A stretch of 64,000 bases of DNA from contig CAWJLA010000008.1 in NCBI GenBank assembly GCA_963843605.1, positions 186,001-250,000 of the forward strand, written 5' to 3'. Position 1 is the first letter of the stretch. Every line of letters begins with the position of its first letter. The DNA comes from FEN-1297 sp963843605 (GTDB taxonomy: Bacteria; Bacteroidota; Ignavibacteria; Ignavibacteriales; Ignavibacteriaceae). Shown here piece after piece: positions 26,218-36,471 of this stretch. The position numbers and the translations under genes are program-made. The notes below the pieces were generated by a model, which was given only the letters and a program-made list of their open reading frames with translations, was not told where the DNA came from and ran no database searches.

Positions 26218-28002
26218 ATGACGAACAATAAAGAGTTGATCAACTGGGTTAATCAAATGGCTGACATGTGCAAACCGGATTCGGTTTACTGGTGCGACGG
26301 TTCCGACGAAGAATACCAGACGCTGGCAGATCAACTAGTTAAAAAGGGAACTTTCATAAAATTAAACGAGAAAAAAAGATCAAACAGCTTTTATTGCATT
26401 TCCGATCCGTCAGACGTTGCCAGGGTTGAAGACAGAACATTTATTTGCTCCAAAAATAAGGAAGATGCGGGCCCTACAAATAACTGGGTAGATCCTGTTG
26501 AAATGAAATCTTCTTTGGAAAATAAGTTCGGCGGATGTATGAAAGGAAGAACTATGTTTGTTATTCCTTACAGCATGGGACCGCTGGGATCCCCTATTTC
26601 TCACATCGGGGTGGAACTGACTGATTCTCCTTATGTTGTCTGTAATATGAAAATTATGACTCGTATGGGGAAAAAAGTATTGGATGTCCTGGGTAACGGA
26701 AATTTTGTAAAATGTCTCCATTCCGTCGGCGCTCCGCTTGCAGATGGTCAAAAAGATGTACCGTGGCCGAATAACCCGGATAAATATATTGTCCATTTCC
26801 CCGAAGAAAAAGCTATCTGGTCATTCGGAAGCGGATACGGCGGGAACGCACTTTTAGGGAAAAAATGTTTTGCACTTAGAATTGCTTCTTCAATGGCCCG
26901 TGAACAGGGATGGCTTGCCGAGCATATGCTTATAGTAGGAGTTACCTCACCCGAAGGCGAAAAGAAGTACATCGCGGCCGCTTTCCCGAGCGCATGCGGT
27001 AAAACAAACCTCGCCATGCTTACTCCGACTTTGCCGGGATGGAAAGTAGAAACTATCGGCGACGATATTGCATGGATGAAATTCGGTGAAGACGGAAGGC
27101 TGTATGCAATAAACCCGGAAGCAGGTTTCTTCGGCGTGGCACCCGGTACGTCGATGGATACTAATCCAAACGCTATTCTTTCTATGGATAAAAATTCCAT
27201 TTTTACTAACGTAGCTTTAACTCCAGATCTTGATGTTTGGTGGGAAGGTTTAACCGACCGAAAACCTGAAAAATTACTTGACTGGCACGGAAATGAATGG
27301 ACGCCGGAAAGCGCCGGTAATGCGGCTCATCCTAATGCGAGATTTACTGCCCCGGCATCTCAATGTCCTGTAATTGACCCGGCGTGGGAAGATCCCAAAG
27401 GAGTACCTATCTCTGCTATTTTATTCGGCGGAAGAAGAGAAAATGTAGTGCCTCTCGTTTACGAAGCCTTTAACTGGCAGCACGGTACTTTCCTTGGTTC
27501 AATTGTATCTTCAGAAAAAACTGCGGCGGCTGCCGGAGACATCGGAACTCTGAGACACGATCCGTTTGCTATGCTTCCCTTCTGCGGGTATAATATGGGA
27601 GATTATTTCGGTCACTGGCTGAATATCGGGAAAAACGCAGACCAAAGTAAGCTGCCGAAGGTGTTCTTTGTTAACTGGTTCAGAAAAGATGAAAACGGAA
27701 AATTCATGTGGCCGGGATACGGTGAAAATATCCGTGTTATAAAATGGATATTCGAACGTATCGACGACAAAAATTCCGGTAAAAAAACTCCGATTGGTTT
27801 TGTTCCGAAAGACGGCGTACTGGATACGAACGGACTCGACATTGAACCGGAACAGATTTCTAGGCTTTTTGAAATCAGAAAAGACGAATGGCTTAAAGAA
27901 TCGGAAGAAATAAGGAAATACTATAAATTATTCGGCTCCAGGCTTCCGGCAGAATTAGCAGGAGAAGTAGATTCTTTGGTGCAAAGAATTAAACAAATTT
28001 GA
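26218..28002 (+). CDS. pckG: Phosphoenolpyruvate carboxykinase (GTP)
   Basis: 594 residues from the ATG at 26218, chosen because AAAGGGTGAG lies just before it; a GTG six bases earlier is in frame. Interconverts oxaloacetate + GTP and PEP + GDP + CO2, the gateway to gluconeogenesis or an anaplerotic route in anaerobes. The GTP-type signature is present: AAFPSACGKTNLAML (P-loop with the reactive cysteine, about 258-272), the GDDIAWMKFGEDGRLYAINPE block and FGGRRE. Full family length. A terminator follows at 28139. Confidence 0.97.
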   Translation: MTNNKELINWVNQMADMCKPDSVYWCDGSDEEYQTLADQLVKKGTFIKLNEKKRSNSFYCISDPSDVARVEDRTFICSKNKEDAGPTNNWVDPVEMKSSLENKFGGCMKGRTMFVIPYSMGPLGSPISHIGVELTDSPYVVCNMKIMTRMGKKVLDVLGNGNFVKCLHSVGAPLADGQKDVPWPNNPDKYIVHFPEEKAIWSFGSGYGGNALLGKKCFALRIASSMAREQGWLAEHMLIVGVTSPEGEKKYIAAAFPSACGKTNLAMLTPTLPGWKVETIGDDIAWMKFGEDGRLYAINPEAGFFGVAPGTSMDTNPNAILSMDKNSIFTNVALTPDLDVWWEGLTDRKPEKLLDWHGNEWTPESAGNAAHPNARFTAPASQCPVIDPAWEDPKGVPISAILFGGRRENVVPLVYEAFNWQHGTFLGSIVSSEKTAAAAGDIGTLRHDPFAMLPFCGYNMGDYFGHWLNIGKNADQSKLPKVFFVNWFRKDENGKFMWPGYGENIRVIKWIFERIDDKNSGKKTPIGFVPKDGVLDTNGLDIEPEQISRLFEIRKDEWLKESEEIRKYYKLFGSRLPAELAGEVDSLVQRIKQI

Positions 28003-28509
28003 TAATTTGTTGCGGTTCTGATTCAAGTTATTGTGTCCAAGACGGAACAAATGCAGAATATTATGCATAATTTTGAGCAAAAATTATTATTTTAAATTAA
28101 ATCCGGAAATCATAAACTTACCGGAAAATCTAAATCGAATGCTCTATTTTTTTATAAAAAAGATAGAGCATTTTTGTTTTAGCGCGGAATTTAAAATATG
28201 TAGATTTTGATATTTCGACTTATTTAAATTATCACCGGATTTAAATAATTCGGACAAGATTCCAATATGATACATTCACGATTTGCCGATTTATACTAAC
28301 TTTCACATTATCTTCTTTCCGTAACTCTCGGCTTCGGATTTTCCGGGAGTCAATCCGATTTTATAAATGCTTTAGTTATTTGCATTTATACGAACGAATT
28401 ACTTGTTCTTATTAAGAAACAGCCGTTTATTTATTTTTTACTCACGGTTATTAATATTTTAGCATCATAATTGCAGTAAGTTAATGAATAAATATAATTT
28501 TTGAGAAAA
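28003..28509. other. Intergenic region between pckG and the PAS kinase
   Basis: Beyond the pckG terminator at 28139-28180 I see nothing but A+T-rich DNA. It should include the promoter of the hybrid kinase. Confidence 0.4.
28139..28180 (+). terminator. Rho-independent terminator of pckG
   Basis: ATGCTCTAT (28139-28147) pairs with ATAGAGCAT (28163-28171), extended by an A/T inner stem, and is followed by TTTTTGTTTT. It is 136 bp after the pckG stop. Confidence 0.85.
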
Positions 28510-31500
28510 ATGGATAAAGCGCAGGAAAATTTCTATTTGACTAACAGCAGCAGATACGTTCCATCGCTGTTAGCAAAAGCACCGGTCGGAATAATTACTT
28601 TTTCTTCCGCATGGAGAATCGATTTTGTAAATGATGCTTTTTCGGAATATGCCGATTTGTATCAATTTAAATCAAAAAATCCGGAAGGTCAGAATATACT
28701 CGAAGAAAATATTTTCCCGGGCATTGACATTAAAAGCGACCTGCTTAATTTAAAAGACGGAATTCCGTTTGAGAAAGTGATAAAAACTTTAAAAACTGCC
28801 GAGGGCGGACTACTGGCGGTTGTGATAAAAGCTATACCAAACACTGACGAAAAAGGCTTTCAGGGCGGGATACTTATTTTGGAAGATCTGCGTATCGCCT
28901 CTTCTTTCCTTAATGAAAAATCCCTGCGGAACGAGCAGATAGAAAATATACTTAACAATGTGAACGATCTGTTGTTAGTCACGGATACCACGGGTATAAT
29001 AAAATACTCCTTCGGAAAACTGCTGGAAACGATGGGTATAAATTCCTTTAGTCTCAGCGAAACAACGCTCGACAAACTTCTCCCGGAAATAAGTAAAAAC
29101 GAAATTTTAAAGTTAATCTCCGAAGCATCCTCAGATAAAAAAACCGTAAAGACAATTTTAGAATTTAAGATACGCAACGAAGATTATATTTTTGAATGCA
29201 GAATTGAACCATTTGCCAACTGGCGTTCCGAAATACAGTTTGTTTTTATATTCTTCACCGAAATCAGTGAAATCGTAAAAGAGAAGAGACTGCTGGAAGC
29301 AAAAATTAAAGAGCTCAATCAATATCAAATTATAACTGAAGCCGTTACCGATGCCGTGTTCGCCGTTGATCCGGAAGGCATGATTTATTTCTGGAATAAA
29401 ACCGCCGAACATCTTTTCGGATATTCCAGAAGCGAAGTATACGGAAAATTCTTCGGCAAGGCACTGGATGTTTTCGATAAAGAATATTTCGGCGTAATAA
29501 AAGATGAGTTAATCAGATCGAACTCGTGGAAAATTACACTTACGGTTTATAAGAAAAACGGTCAGAAAGAAATTATTGACGCAAAGTTTACCTTCGGCGG
29601 AAAAGATACCGACACAATTATAGTATTATGCACCAATATAACCGAGCGCGCATTGAAAGAACAGCAGCTCAGGGCATCCGAAGAAAAATTTAAGGACATA
29701 GTCAGTAAGACATCCGAGCTAATCTGCAATATAGACGTTGAAGGATTTATAACTTACGCTAATCCCGCATTAGTAAAAGCACTGAAATATTCCGAAGAAG
29801 AAATTATAAACAAAAGGTTCTACGATTTTTTGTCCCCTGAATTCCTAAAGCAGAATGATTTCAGGATAAACAAATTCGATAAGATAGGTACCAGCGAAAT
29901 ACCGCTCGCCTTAGTCGCTAAAAATAAAGACGAGATAGTTGTAAAAGCCGTCTTCTCCCCTGTTTATGTAAAAAACAAACTCGGTTATTTTAACGGAATG
30001 TTCACCGATATAACCGAGAAAAAACAGACAATTCGCGATTTGAAAATTTTCCAGTCGATGTTTGATGCTTTTCAGGACGGCGTTGCCGTTGAATGCGAGG
30101 GCAAATTTATTATGACGAATAAAATCTTCCCTCGCATTTTCGGATATGCCGGCGAGAACGAATTGTTAGGTAAAGATATCGGCGATCTAGTGCATCACGA
30201 AGATATAGACAGACTGCTCGGTTATTTCGATCTTCTTTCTCATAAAAAAGATATACCGGGCAGATTTGAATTTCTGGGAAAAAGAAAAGACGGAATAAAT
30301 TTTTATGCCGAGACCTCTTTTTCTTCATTTCAAATTGAGGGCAAAAAATATATCGTAATGGTAACCGCAGATATTACGGAAAGAAAAAGAGCGCAGCAGG
30401 CAATACGGGATTCAGAAGAGAAGTACAGAAATATTACCGATAACATTGACGATTTCTTATTTACGTTTGAAAGTACCGGTACCGCGCTGAAGCCTGTCTT
30501 TTATACTTCCTCCGTTGAAAAAATTACCGGTTATTCACAGACGGATTTACTCGGCGATGCTAAACTTATATTTAAGATTATTTATCCGGATGACTTTTCA
30601 GGCCTTAAGAAAAAATTAAATGCTATTCTTAAGAGCCGGATTCAGCTTTCGGGTGAATTCGAGTTCAGAATAATTAACAAGCACGGCAACGTAGTTTGGA
30701 CAAGAACAAAAGTAAATCTGGTTAGAAACAGCGAAGGCAGAATTATTAAAATTTACGGACTGGTAAGTGATATCTCTTTAAGGAAAAAAGCCGAGAAAGA
30801 TTTAAATGCTTCTACCGATAACCTTATAAAACTGAACGAAACAAAAGACAGGTTTATATCAATTATCTCTCACGATCTGCGCACGCCGTTCAGTTCTATA
30901 ATGGGATTTACCGATTTACTATTGAGCGACAAAGAACTTAAGGAATCTGAACGGAAGCAATATATTGAGTACATTCAGGAATCATCCAAGTCGATGCTTT
31001 CGCTTGTAAATTCTCTGCTGGATTGGACGAGACTGCAGACGGGAAGAATAAAATTCGAGCCGGTAAGAATTGAAGCATTTAAAATTATCGAAAATTCACT
31101 TAACGCATTATCCGGCGCTGCTTACCAGAAAAATGTTGAAATATCTTCAAACGTAAAAGACGATGTTTATATTTACGCCGACAAAGATTTGATCCTTCAG
31201 GTCTTCAATAACCTGATTTCTAACGCGATTAAGTTTACCCCTAAAAACGGCTCAATCCGAATTTCGGCAACTCCTTCCCCAAAAATCAGATTTATGGAAT
31301 TTTCTGTACGGGACAGCGGCATAGGTATTAAAACGGATAACATTAACAAGCTGTTCAGAGTGGATACTAAATTTACATCCGAAGGAACGGAGGGTGAAAA
31401 AGGAACGGGGCTTGGTCTGTCTCTCGTGAATGAGATTATAGAAAAACACGGCGGACAGGTATGGGTTGAAAGCATCTGGGGCCGCGGATCGGAATTTAAG

Positions 31501-31908
31501 TTTACCCTCCCTATTGGGTCGCCGAATATATTACTGGTAGACGACAGTAGAACCGACAGGCTTTTATATTCTAAGATTTTAAAAGATATTACTCCCGATT
31601 ACAATATCGAAATTGCATCGGACGGACAGGAAGCAATCGAAAAAATAATTCAGTCTCCTCCTGCACTTTTAATAACCGATCATATTATGCCGAGAAAGAA
31701 CGGTTATGAATTAATACTTGAACTGAAAAAAACAGAAATGAGCGGCAAGCCGCCGGTTATTATTTTAAGCAGCGATATTGACCGCAATGCAATCGAAGAA
31801 TACCAGGAACTCGGGGTGGAATTTGTTTTTCAAAAACCCGTCAACTTATCCAGCTTCAAGCAGGCGGTTGAGAAGGCCTTGAAAAAAGGACTGATGGGAG
31901 ATAAATAG
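28510..31908 (+). CDS. Multi-PAS hybrid sensor histidine kinase
   Basis: 1132 residues from the ATG at 28510 (a TTG at 28501 is in frame). About six PAS domains in series (roughly 10-125, 145-260, 270-380, 395-505, 515-625, 635-760); then HisKA with phosphoacceptor H788 (IISHDLRTPFSSIMGF), HATPase_c (NLISNAIKFTPKNG; GTGLGLSLVNEII), and a C-terminal receiver from about 1005 with D1057 (LLITDHIMPRKNG). No membrane segment, so a cytoplasmic sensor of redox, ligands or gases. It converges with the membrane kinase at 31911, only 2 bp apart, on the edge of the hydrogenase island. No DNA-binding domain. Confidence 0.93.
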   Translation: MDKAQENFYLTNSSRYVPSLLAKAPVGIITFSSAWRIDFVNDAFSEYADLYQFKSKNPEGQNILEENIFPGIDIKSDLLNLKDGIPFEKVIKTLKTAEGGLLAVVIKAIPNTDEKGFQGGILILEDLRIASSFLNEKSLRNEQIENILNNVNDLLLVTDTTGIIKYSFGKLLETMGINSFSLSETTLDKLLPEISKNEILKLISEASSDKKTVKTILEFKIRNEDYIFECRIEPFANWRSEIQFVFIFFTEISEIVKEKRLLEAKIKELNQYQIITEAVTDAVFAVDPEGMIYFWNKTAEHLFGYSRSEVYGKFFGKALDVFDKEYFGVIKDELIRSNSWKITLTVYKKNGQKEIIDAKFTFGGKDTDTIIVLCTNITERALKEQQLRASEEKFKDIVSKTSELICNIDVEGFITYANPALVKALKYSEEEIINKRFYDFLSPEFLKQNDFRINKFDKIGTSEIPLALVAKNKDEIVVKAVFSPVYVKNKLGYFNGMFTDITEKKQTIRDLKIFQSMFDAFQDGVAVECEGKFIMTNKIFPRIFGYAGENELLGKDIGDLVHHEDIDRLLGYFDLLSHKKDIPGRFEFLGKRKDGINFYAETSFSSFQIEGKKYIVMVTADITERKRAQQAIRDSEEKYRNITDNIDDFLFTFESTGTALKPVFYTSSVEKITGYSQTDLLGDAKLIFKIIYPDDFSGLKKKLNAILKSRIQLSGEFEFRIINKHGNVVWTRTKVNLVRNSEGRIIKIYGLVSDISLRKKAEKDLNASTDNLIKLNETKDRFISIISHDLRTPFSSIMGFTDLLLSDKELKESERKQYIEYIQESSKSMLSLVNSLLDWTRLQTGRIKFEPVRIEAFKIIENSLNALSGAAYQKNVEISSNVKDDVYIYADKDLILQVFNNLISNAIKFTPKNGSIRISATPSPKIRFMEFSVRDSGIGIKTDNINKLFRVDTKFTSEGTEGEKGTGLGLSLVNEIIEKHGGQVWVESIWGRGSEFKFTLPIGSPNILLVDDSRTDRLLYSKILKDITPDYNIEIASDGQEAIEKIIQSPPALLITDHIMPRKNGYELILELKKTEMSGKPPVIILSSDIDRNAIEEYQELGVEFVFQKPVNLSSFKQAVEKALKKGLMGDK

Positions 31909-31910
31909 TT

Positions 31911-33293
31911 TTATTTTTCCGCCGCCGGTAGCTCTATCAGAAAAGCCGCTCCGGGTTTGGTTTCATCGCCAAGTTCCGAGGGACTTTTAACTGTAACGCT
32001 TCCGCCGTGCCGTTCGGTAATTTGTTTCACTATGGATAATCCCAGTCCCGACCCTTCGTATGCTTTCTGCTTGATATTCGATGCGCGGTAAAAATCGTTA
32101 AAGATCTTACCCAAGTCCTTAGACGGAATACCGATACCGTTGTCCGCAAATTCAATCATTATCCTTGATTTGTTTTCTTTAATCGATACCTCCACCCTGC
32201 CTTTTTTTCCCACATACTTTATCGAATTTCCTATGAGGTTGGAGAAAGCTATTTCCAGCAGTAATCTATCTCCTTTGATAAATTTTTTGGATTTCCGGCA
32301 GTCTTTAAAACGGAACGATATTTCCTTTTCTTTAAGTTCAATTGAAAGCTTCCCGATTATTTCGGAAAGAAGTTTGCACACTTCTATTTCCTCGCTCGCA
32401 ATTTCATCAAGAAGGCGCAGCTTGGATATTTTCAGTACATCGTTTATCATTGTAATTGCTTCGCTGGAGCTGGTTCGCGCTCGCATCAGTCGTTCTTCGA
32501 TTGCCTGGTTTACCGGACCTAAAAATTTATCCAATATTATATCGAGATATGAATGTACAACCGCCAAAGGCGATTTTATCTCGTGCACGATGGCAATGAT
32601 ATGCTTCTGCTTCTCGGTTTCCGCCTTTTTAAGTTTATCGAATGATTCGACAAGCTGCTGCTCGATACGATAGAGCTGGTTTGCAATCCTATTGGTAAGA
32701 AAAACGCTCACAACCATTACGAACGAAAAAACTACATCGTAAGCTATTATAAATTTCAAATTCGTAAACAACGGAACTTCCAGCAATCCTCTAACGGTAT
32801 GATGAGTTATGAAACCTAGATATTCGCCGAAGATTATAAAGTTGAAGAGGCATATTATCCCTGCTGCTATCGCATACATAATCTGTCCCGGCAGTATTAA
32901 ACTTCCTATGATCATGTGAAAAACAAACAGCATGAACAAAGGTGTTTCGATGCTTCCGGTATAATAAACAATTAAACTTAAAGCGGTAAGATCGAGCAGC
33001 ATCTGAACAAGCGAAAAATGAAGCGGGTTGAATTTTCCGGGCACGCATTTCAAATAACGCCTTACCCAATGGAGGAAAAAATTATAAAGAAGTATAACGG
33101 CATTAATAATGAATAATATGCTATTCTGTGTCCTGGAAAAAGAAAGGCCCAATACCAATTCCGAAGAAATTAGAAATCCGAACAGGACAAAGACTGCACC
33201 GTAGCGCAGTTCAATCAGCCACAAGTTACGTTTCCTGATGGTTTCCCAGTAATCGACGTATTTATCTGCCCAGTACGGAATTAACGGTATCAT
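31911..33293 (-). CDS. Membrane sensor histidine kinase of the hydrogenase island
   Basis: 460 residues from the ATG at 33293, chosen because a CCTCC complement (GGAGG) sits seven bases upstream; an upstream ATG at 33332 would add 13 residues. Six hydrophobic segments fill 25-210. HisKA has IIAIVHEIKSPLAVVHSY (phosphoacceptor H near 240). The HATPase has FSNLIGNSIKYVGKKG and GSGLGLSIVKQI. No PAS or extracytoplasmic sensory domain, so sensing may be in the membrane (quinone or redox state is one possibility). It is the last gene of the minus-strand hydrogenase run, after hydA2, with a palindromic repeat in between. Confidence 0.9.
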   Translation of the reverse strand: MIPLIPYWADKYVDYWETIRKRNLWLIELRYGAVFVLFGFLISSELVLGLSFSRTQNSILFIINAVILLYNFFLHWVRRYLKCVPGKFNPLHFSLVQMLLDLTALSLIVYYTGSIETPLFMLFVFHMIIGSLILPGQIMYAIAAGIICLFNFIIFGEYLGFITHHTVRGLLEVPLFTNLKFIIAYDVVFSFVMVVSVFLTNRIANQLYRIEQQLVESFDKLKKAETEKQKHIIAIVHEIKSPLAVVHSYLDIILDKFLGPVNQAIEERLMRARTSSSEAITMINDVLKISKLRLLDEIASEEIEVCKLLSEIIGKLSIELKEKEISFRFKDCRKSKKFIKGDRLLLEIAFSNLIGNSIKYVGKKGRVEVSIKENKSRIMIEFADNGIGIPSKDLGKIFNDFYRASNIKQKAYEGSGLGLSIVKQITERHGGSVTVKSPSELGDETKPGAAFLIELPAAEK

Positions 33294-33314
33294 TAAAAAT
33301 CCTCCCCGCAAATA

Positions 33315-33343
33315 CGTAGCACAGATTAGCAATCTGTGCTACG
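33315..33343. repeat. REP-like palindrome
   Basis: CGTAGCACAGATT-AGC-AATCTGTGCTACG: perfect 13-bp arms and a 3-nt loop, between hydA2 and the kinase gene. A second copy with compensating changes lies at 59616-59642. The form is like short REP palindromes moved by RAYT-type proteins; inside an operon it could also protect or process the mRNA. Confidence 0.7.
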
Positions 33344-33374
33344 CCAAGAATAAAAATACACAAAGAACATTTAA

Positions 33375-35252
33375 CTAGGAAATAAATTTTCCTCGTTTTG
33401 TATAGTGCGTGTGCAGCAGTTTATGCGAAAGTTTGCTGCATGGTCCGTCCGTAAGGAATTTTTGATAAATATAATTAACATGCGGATTCTCATGCGATTT
33501 TCTTATCGGCAAGGACTCTTCTTCGGCATATATGGCTTCCGCACGTTTCTTCCTAATATCCGCGTTAGTCGGTATCGGCTGACCGCCGCCGCCCAAACAG
33601 CCGCCCGGGCAGGCCATTATCTCAACGAAATGATATCCTTCCAGTTCACCTTTCTTCAGCATCTCCATTACCTTTTTAGCGTTCGCGGTTCCGTGGGCAA
33701 CCAAGAACTTAACATCAACGCCTTCAAGGAATTTATAATCTTCCACACAATTTTCCAATTTTACCGATGCCTGTTTAATGCCTTCAAAACCGCGGCAAGG
33801 TTCTATAACAAGATTCTTAAACGGAACTACCCTTCCGGTTACAAGTTCGTAAACTGTCCTGAGCGCGGCTTCCATAACACCGCCCGTTGCTCCGAAAATT
33901 AATCCTGCGCCCGACGCTTCACCGAAAGGATCGTCGAAATTTGATTTAGGCATCTCGGGCAGATGAATTCCGGCCTCCTTAATCATTTTTGCCATTTCAC
34001 GGGTAGTCAAACCGAAATCAACATCCTTAAAACCCGAGTCGTCCATTTCCGGCCTGTTGCATTCGAATTTTTTAGCGGCACACGGCATCAAAGCTACAGT
34101 TACTATGTCCGCAGGATCGATACCGGCTTCCTTTGCGTAAAATGTCTTTGTAATCGCGCCGAACATCTGCTGCGGCGATTTAGCTGTTGACAGATAGTCC
34201 AGATATTCCGGATAAAAATGCTCGATGAACTTGACCCAGCCCGGGGAGCATGAAGTGAATTGGGGAAGTTTAACCGATTCGTCTTTATCTACTATGGCTT
34301 TTTTCAGTCTGTTCAGAAGTTCGGTACCTTCTTCCATTATAGTTAAATCTGCGGTGAAGTTTGTATCGAATACTTTATCAAATCCGATTCTCTTCAAAGA
34401 GGTATTTAATTCGCCGGTGAACGAATGCCCGGGTTCAACTCCGAATTCTTCGCCGATTGCAGCGCGAGGCGACGGGGCTGTTTGTATAACAACGTGTTTC
34501 TTTGGATCGTCTATTGCGGCCCATATTTCGTCGGAAGGATCGTTTGCACGCAGCGCACCTGTGGGGCAGCGGTTGATGCATTGACCGCAATTTATACAGA
34601 TGACATCGGCAAGCGGCTTATCAAGGAATGTACCTATGTGAGTTTCGTGTCCGCGGTTTATCGCTTCCAGAACCCCCACTTCCTGAAGATCGATGCAGGT
34701 TCTTACACAGCGTTTGCACAGTACGCACTTGCTCATATCCCTTATAACAGCTGCGGAAGATTTATCTACTTCGTAACGCGGAGCTTCAACATGCCCGAAG
34801 GTATAACTGTCAACGCCGTATTCCTTTGCCAGGTTCTGCAGTTCGCAGTTCCCGTTCCTGAAGCATGAATAGCATTCGCCGTAATGCTCGCTTAAAAGAA
34901 GATCGATGATGTGTCTTCTTGCTTTTCTTACCATCGCAGTTGATGTCCTGATCTTTATCGGCGAAGTGATCGGAAACGAACAAGCTGTTTGTAGAGTTCT
35001 CATCCCTTCCACATCCACCACACAAATACGGCAGACGCCGGCAATGCATAGATCCGGATGATGGCAAAGCGTAGGTATATGTATCTGATTCTGCTGGCAT
35101 GCTTCCAGAATCGTTGTACCAAGCGGAACAGTAACTTTCTTCTCGTTGATCTCAACGCTGACCGTTCCGCCTATGGCAGTTGTATCCAGAGGTTTATCAA
35201 CAATATGAGGCTGCTGACTTACAGGTGTTCTTAGATTTTCACGCTTTACCAT
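33375..35252 (-). CDS. [FeFe]-hydrogenase catalytic subunit, trimer 2 (HydA type)
   Basis: 625-residue catalytic subunit of an NAD-linked hydrogenase. N-terminal 2Fe-2S domain (30-105: CHHPDLCIAGVCRIC and C91), a His-cluster/NuoG-like region (about 110-150), two 4Fe-4S clusters (C176-C186 and C219-C229), then the H-cluster domain (255-600). L2 is MPCAAKKFE (389-397). L3 is EIMACPGGCLGGGGQP (544-559). L1 reads TSCSPGW at 333-339, where the classic form is TSCCPxW, so the second cysteine is serine. The C-terminus has the small-subunit-like KSHENPHVNYIYQKF. It overlaps hydB2 by 14 bp. Reduces protons or oxidises hydrogen with electrons from NADH via HydB. Confidence 0.95.
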   Translation of the reverse strand: MVKRENLRTPVSQQPHIVDKPLDTTAIGGTVSVEINEKKVTVPLGTTILEACQQNQIHIPTLCHHPDLCIAGVCRICVVDVEGMRTLQTACSFPITSPIKIRTSTAMVRKARRHIIDLLLSEHYGECYSCFRNGNCELQNLAKEYGVDSYTFGHVEAPRYEVDKSSAAVIRDMSKCVLCKRCVRTCIDLQEVGVLEAINRGHETHIGTFLDKPLADVICINCGQCINRCPTGALRANDPSDEIWAAIDDPKKHVVIQTAPSPRAAIGEEFGVEPGHSFTGELNTSLKRIGFDKVFDTNFTADLTIMEEGTELLNRLKKAIVDKDESVKLPQFTSCSPGWVKFIEHFYPEYLDYLSTAKSPQQMFGAITKTFYAKEAGIDPADIVTVALMPCAAKKFECNRPEMDDSGFKDVDFGLTTREMAKMIKEAGIHLPEMPKSNFDDPFGEASGAGLIFGATGGVMEAALRTVYELVTGRVVPFKNLVIEPCRGFEGIKQASVKLENCVEDYKFLEGVDVKFLVAHGTANAKKVMEMLKKGELEGYHFVEIMACPGGCLGGGGQPIPTNADIRKKRAEAIYAEEESLPIRKSHENPHVNYIYQKFLTDGPCSKLSHKLLHTHYTKRGKFIS

Positions 35253-36462
35253 TGTTCCTCCCTTTACCGTTTGAACGGAAAATTTCGTCTTTAAAATTTT
35301 CCAATATCGAAATAAATGAATTAGGACTTGACTGGCCCAGTCCGCATTTGGAAGCGACCTGCATTGTTCTTCCGAGCTCTTTCAGATTATTTATGTGTGC
35401 AAATGTGTATTCGTCTTTCTCAATTTTTTCTATGCCTTCCATCAGTTTGGTGTTTCCTATCCTGCATGGCGTACATTGCCCGCAAGATTCATCGATAAAG
35501 AATTCCATAAAATTCTTAAGCACTTTAAGCATATCACGGCTTTCGTTAAATATCATAACAGAACCTCCGGTTGCCGCATCTTCATAAGCGAAAGACCTGC
35601 CGAACTGCGATTTCGGAATGCAATTGCCCGAAGCACCGCCGACCTGAACCGCTTTCGTATTTTTAGCACCGACCAGTTGCAGCATATCCGCTATTGTTGT
35701 ACCCCACGGCAGTTCATATACTCCCGGCTTTTCGCAGTCGCCCGAAACCGAAAACAATTTTGAACCGGTTGATTTATTAGTACCGAATTTTTTAAACCAG
35801 TCACCGCCCTTGGTTACTATGTGAGGAACCGATGCAAGAGTCTCCACGTTGTTTACAATTGTCGGGTACCCAAGATAACCCGTATTAACGGGATACGGCG
35901 GGCGGTTTCTCGGCTCTCCCCTGTTTCCCTCGAGCGATTCAATAAGAGCAGTTTCTTCGCCGCATACATAAGCACCGGAGCCGAGTCTAATACTTATATC
36001 AAAATCGAAATCTTCCTTGCCCAGGATATTACTGCCCAGCAAATTCTCGTCTCTCATTTTCGACAGGTATTCTTCCAGAGCTTCGAGCATATACTCATAT
36101 TCTCCTCTGAGATATACAATACCTGTTTTGGCGCCTATTGTATATCCGGCAATCACCATTCCGTCGAAAACCAGTTCCGGGAATTCCGTCAAAAGCACCC
36201 TGTCTTTAAATGTTCCGGGTTCGCCTTCGTCGGCATTGCACACAACGAATTTCTTTTCGTCCATTGCGGCCGCGGACAGCATCCATTTGGTGGCAGTAGG
36301 GAAGCCTGCGCCGCCTCTGCCTTTCAGTCCGGAGCCTTTTAATTCGAAGAGAATATTTTCCCTTCCCGTTTCAAGTGCTTTTCTTATACCTTCTCCCCTT
36401 TCGTATTCCGAAAATATAACGGGGCCGGTTCTCTTTTTATTTTTATCGGTTGCTATTTCCAT
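35239..36462 (-). CDS. NuoF-like diaphorase subunit, short form, trimer 2 (HydB type)
   Basis: 407 residues. Binds FMN and NAD(H): KGRGGAGFPTATKW (48-60) for FMN, CNADEGEPGTFKDR (75-88) for NADH, and a 4Fe-4S cluster in SCGQCTPCRIG (about 325) plus CGLGQSSP (about 372). Unlike the copy at 43433 it lacks both the N-terminal thioredoxin-like 2Fe-2S domain and the C-terminal pair of 4Fe-4S clusters. It starts almost directly at the NuoF core. It lies 9 bp after hydC2 and overlaps hydA2. Passes electrons between NADH and the hydrogenase; with fewer clusters it may have a simpler path than the long form. Confidence 0.94.
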   Translation of the reverse strand: MEIATDKNKKRTGPVIFSEYERGEGIRKALETGRENILFELKGSGLKGRGGAGFPTATKWMLSAAAMDEKKFVVCNADEGEPGTFKDRVLLTEFPELVFDGMVIAGYTIGAKTGIVYLRGEYEYMLEALEEYLSKMRDENLLGSNILGKEDFDFDISIRLGSGAYVCGEETALIESLEGNRGEPRNRPPYPVNTGYLGYPTIVNNVETLASVPHIVTKGGDWFKKFGTNKSTGSKLFSVSGDCEKPGVYELPWGTTIADMLQLVGAKNTKAVQVGGASGNCIPKSQFGRSFAYEDAATGGSVMIFNESRDMLKVLKNFMEFFIDESCGQCTPCRIGNTKLMEGIEKIEKDEYTFAHINNLKELGRTMQVASKCGLGQSSPNSFISILENFKDEIFRSNGKGRNNGKA

Positions 36463-36471
36463 TTTAATTTC

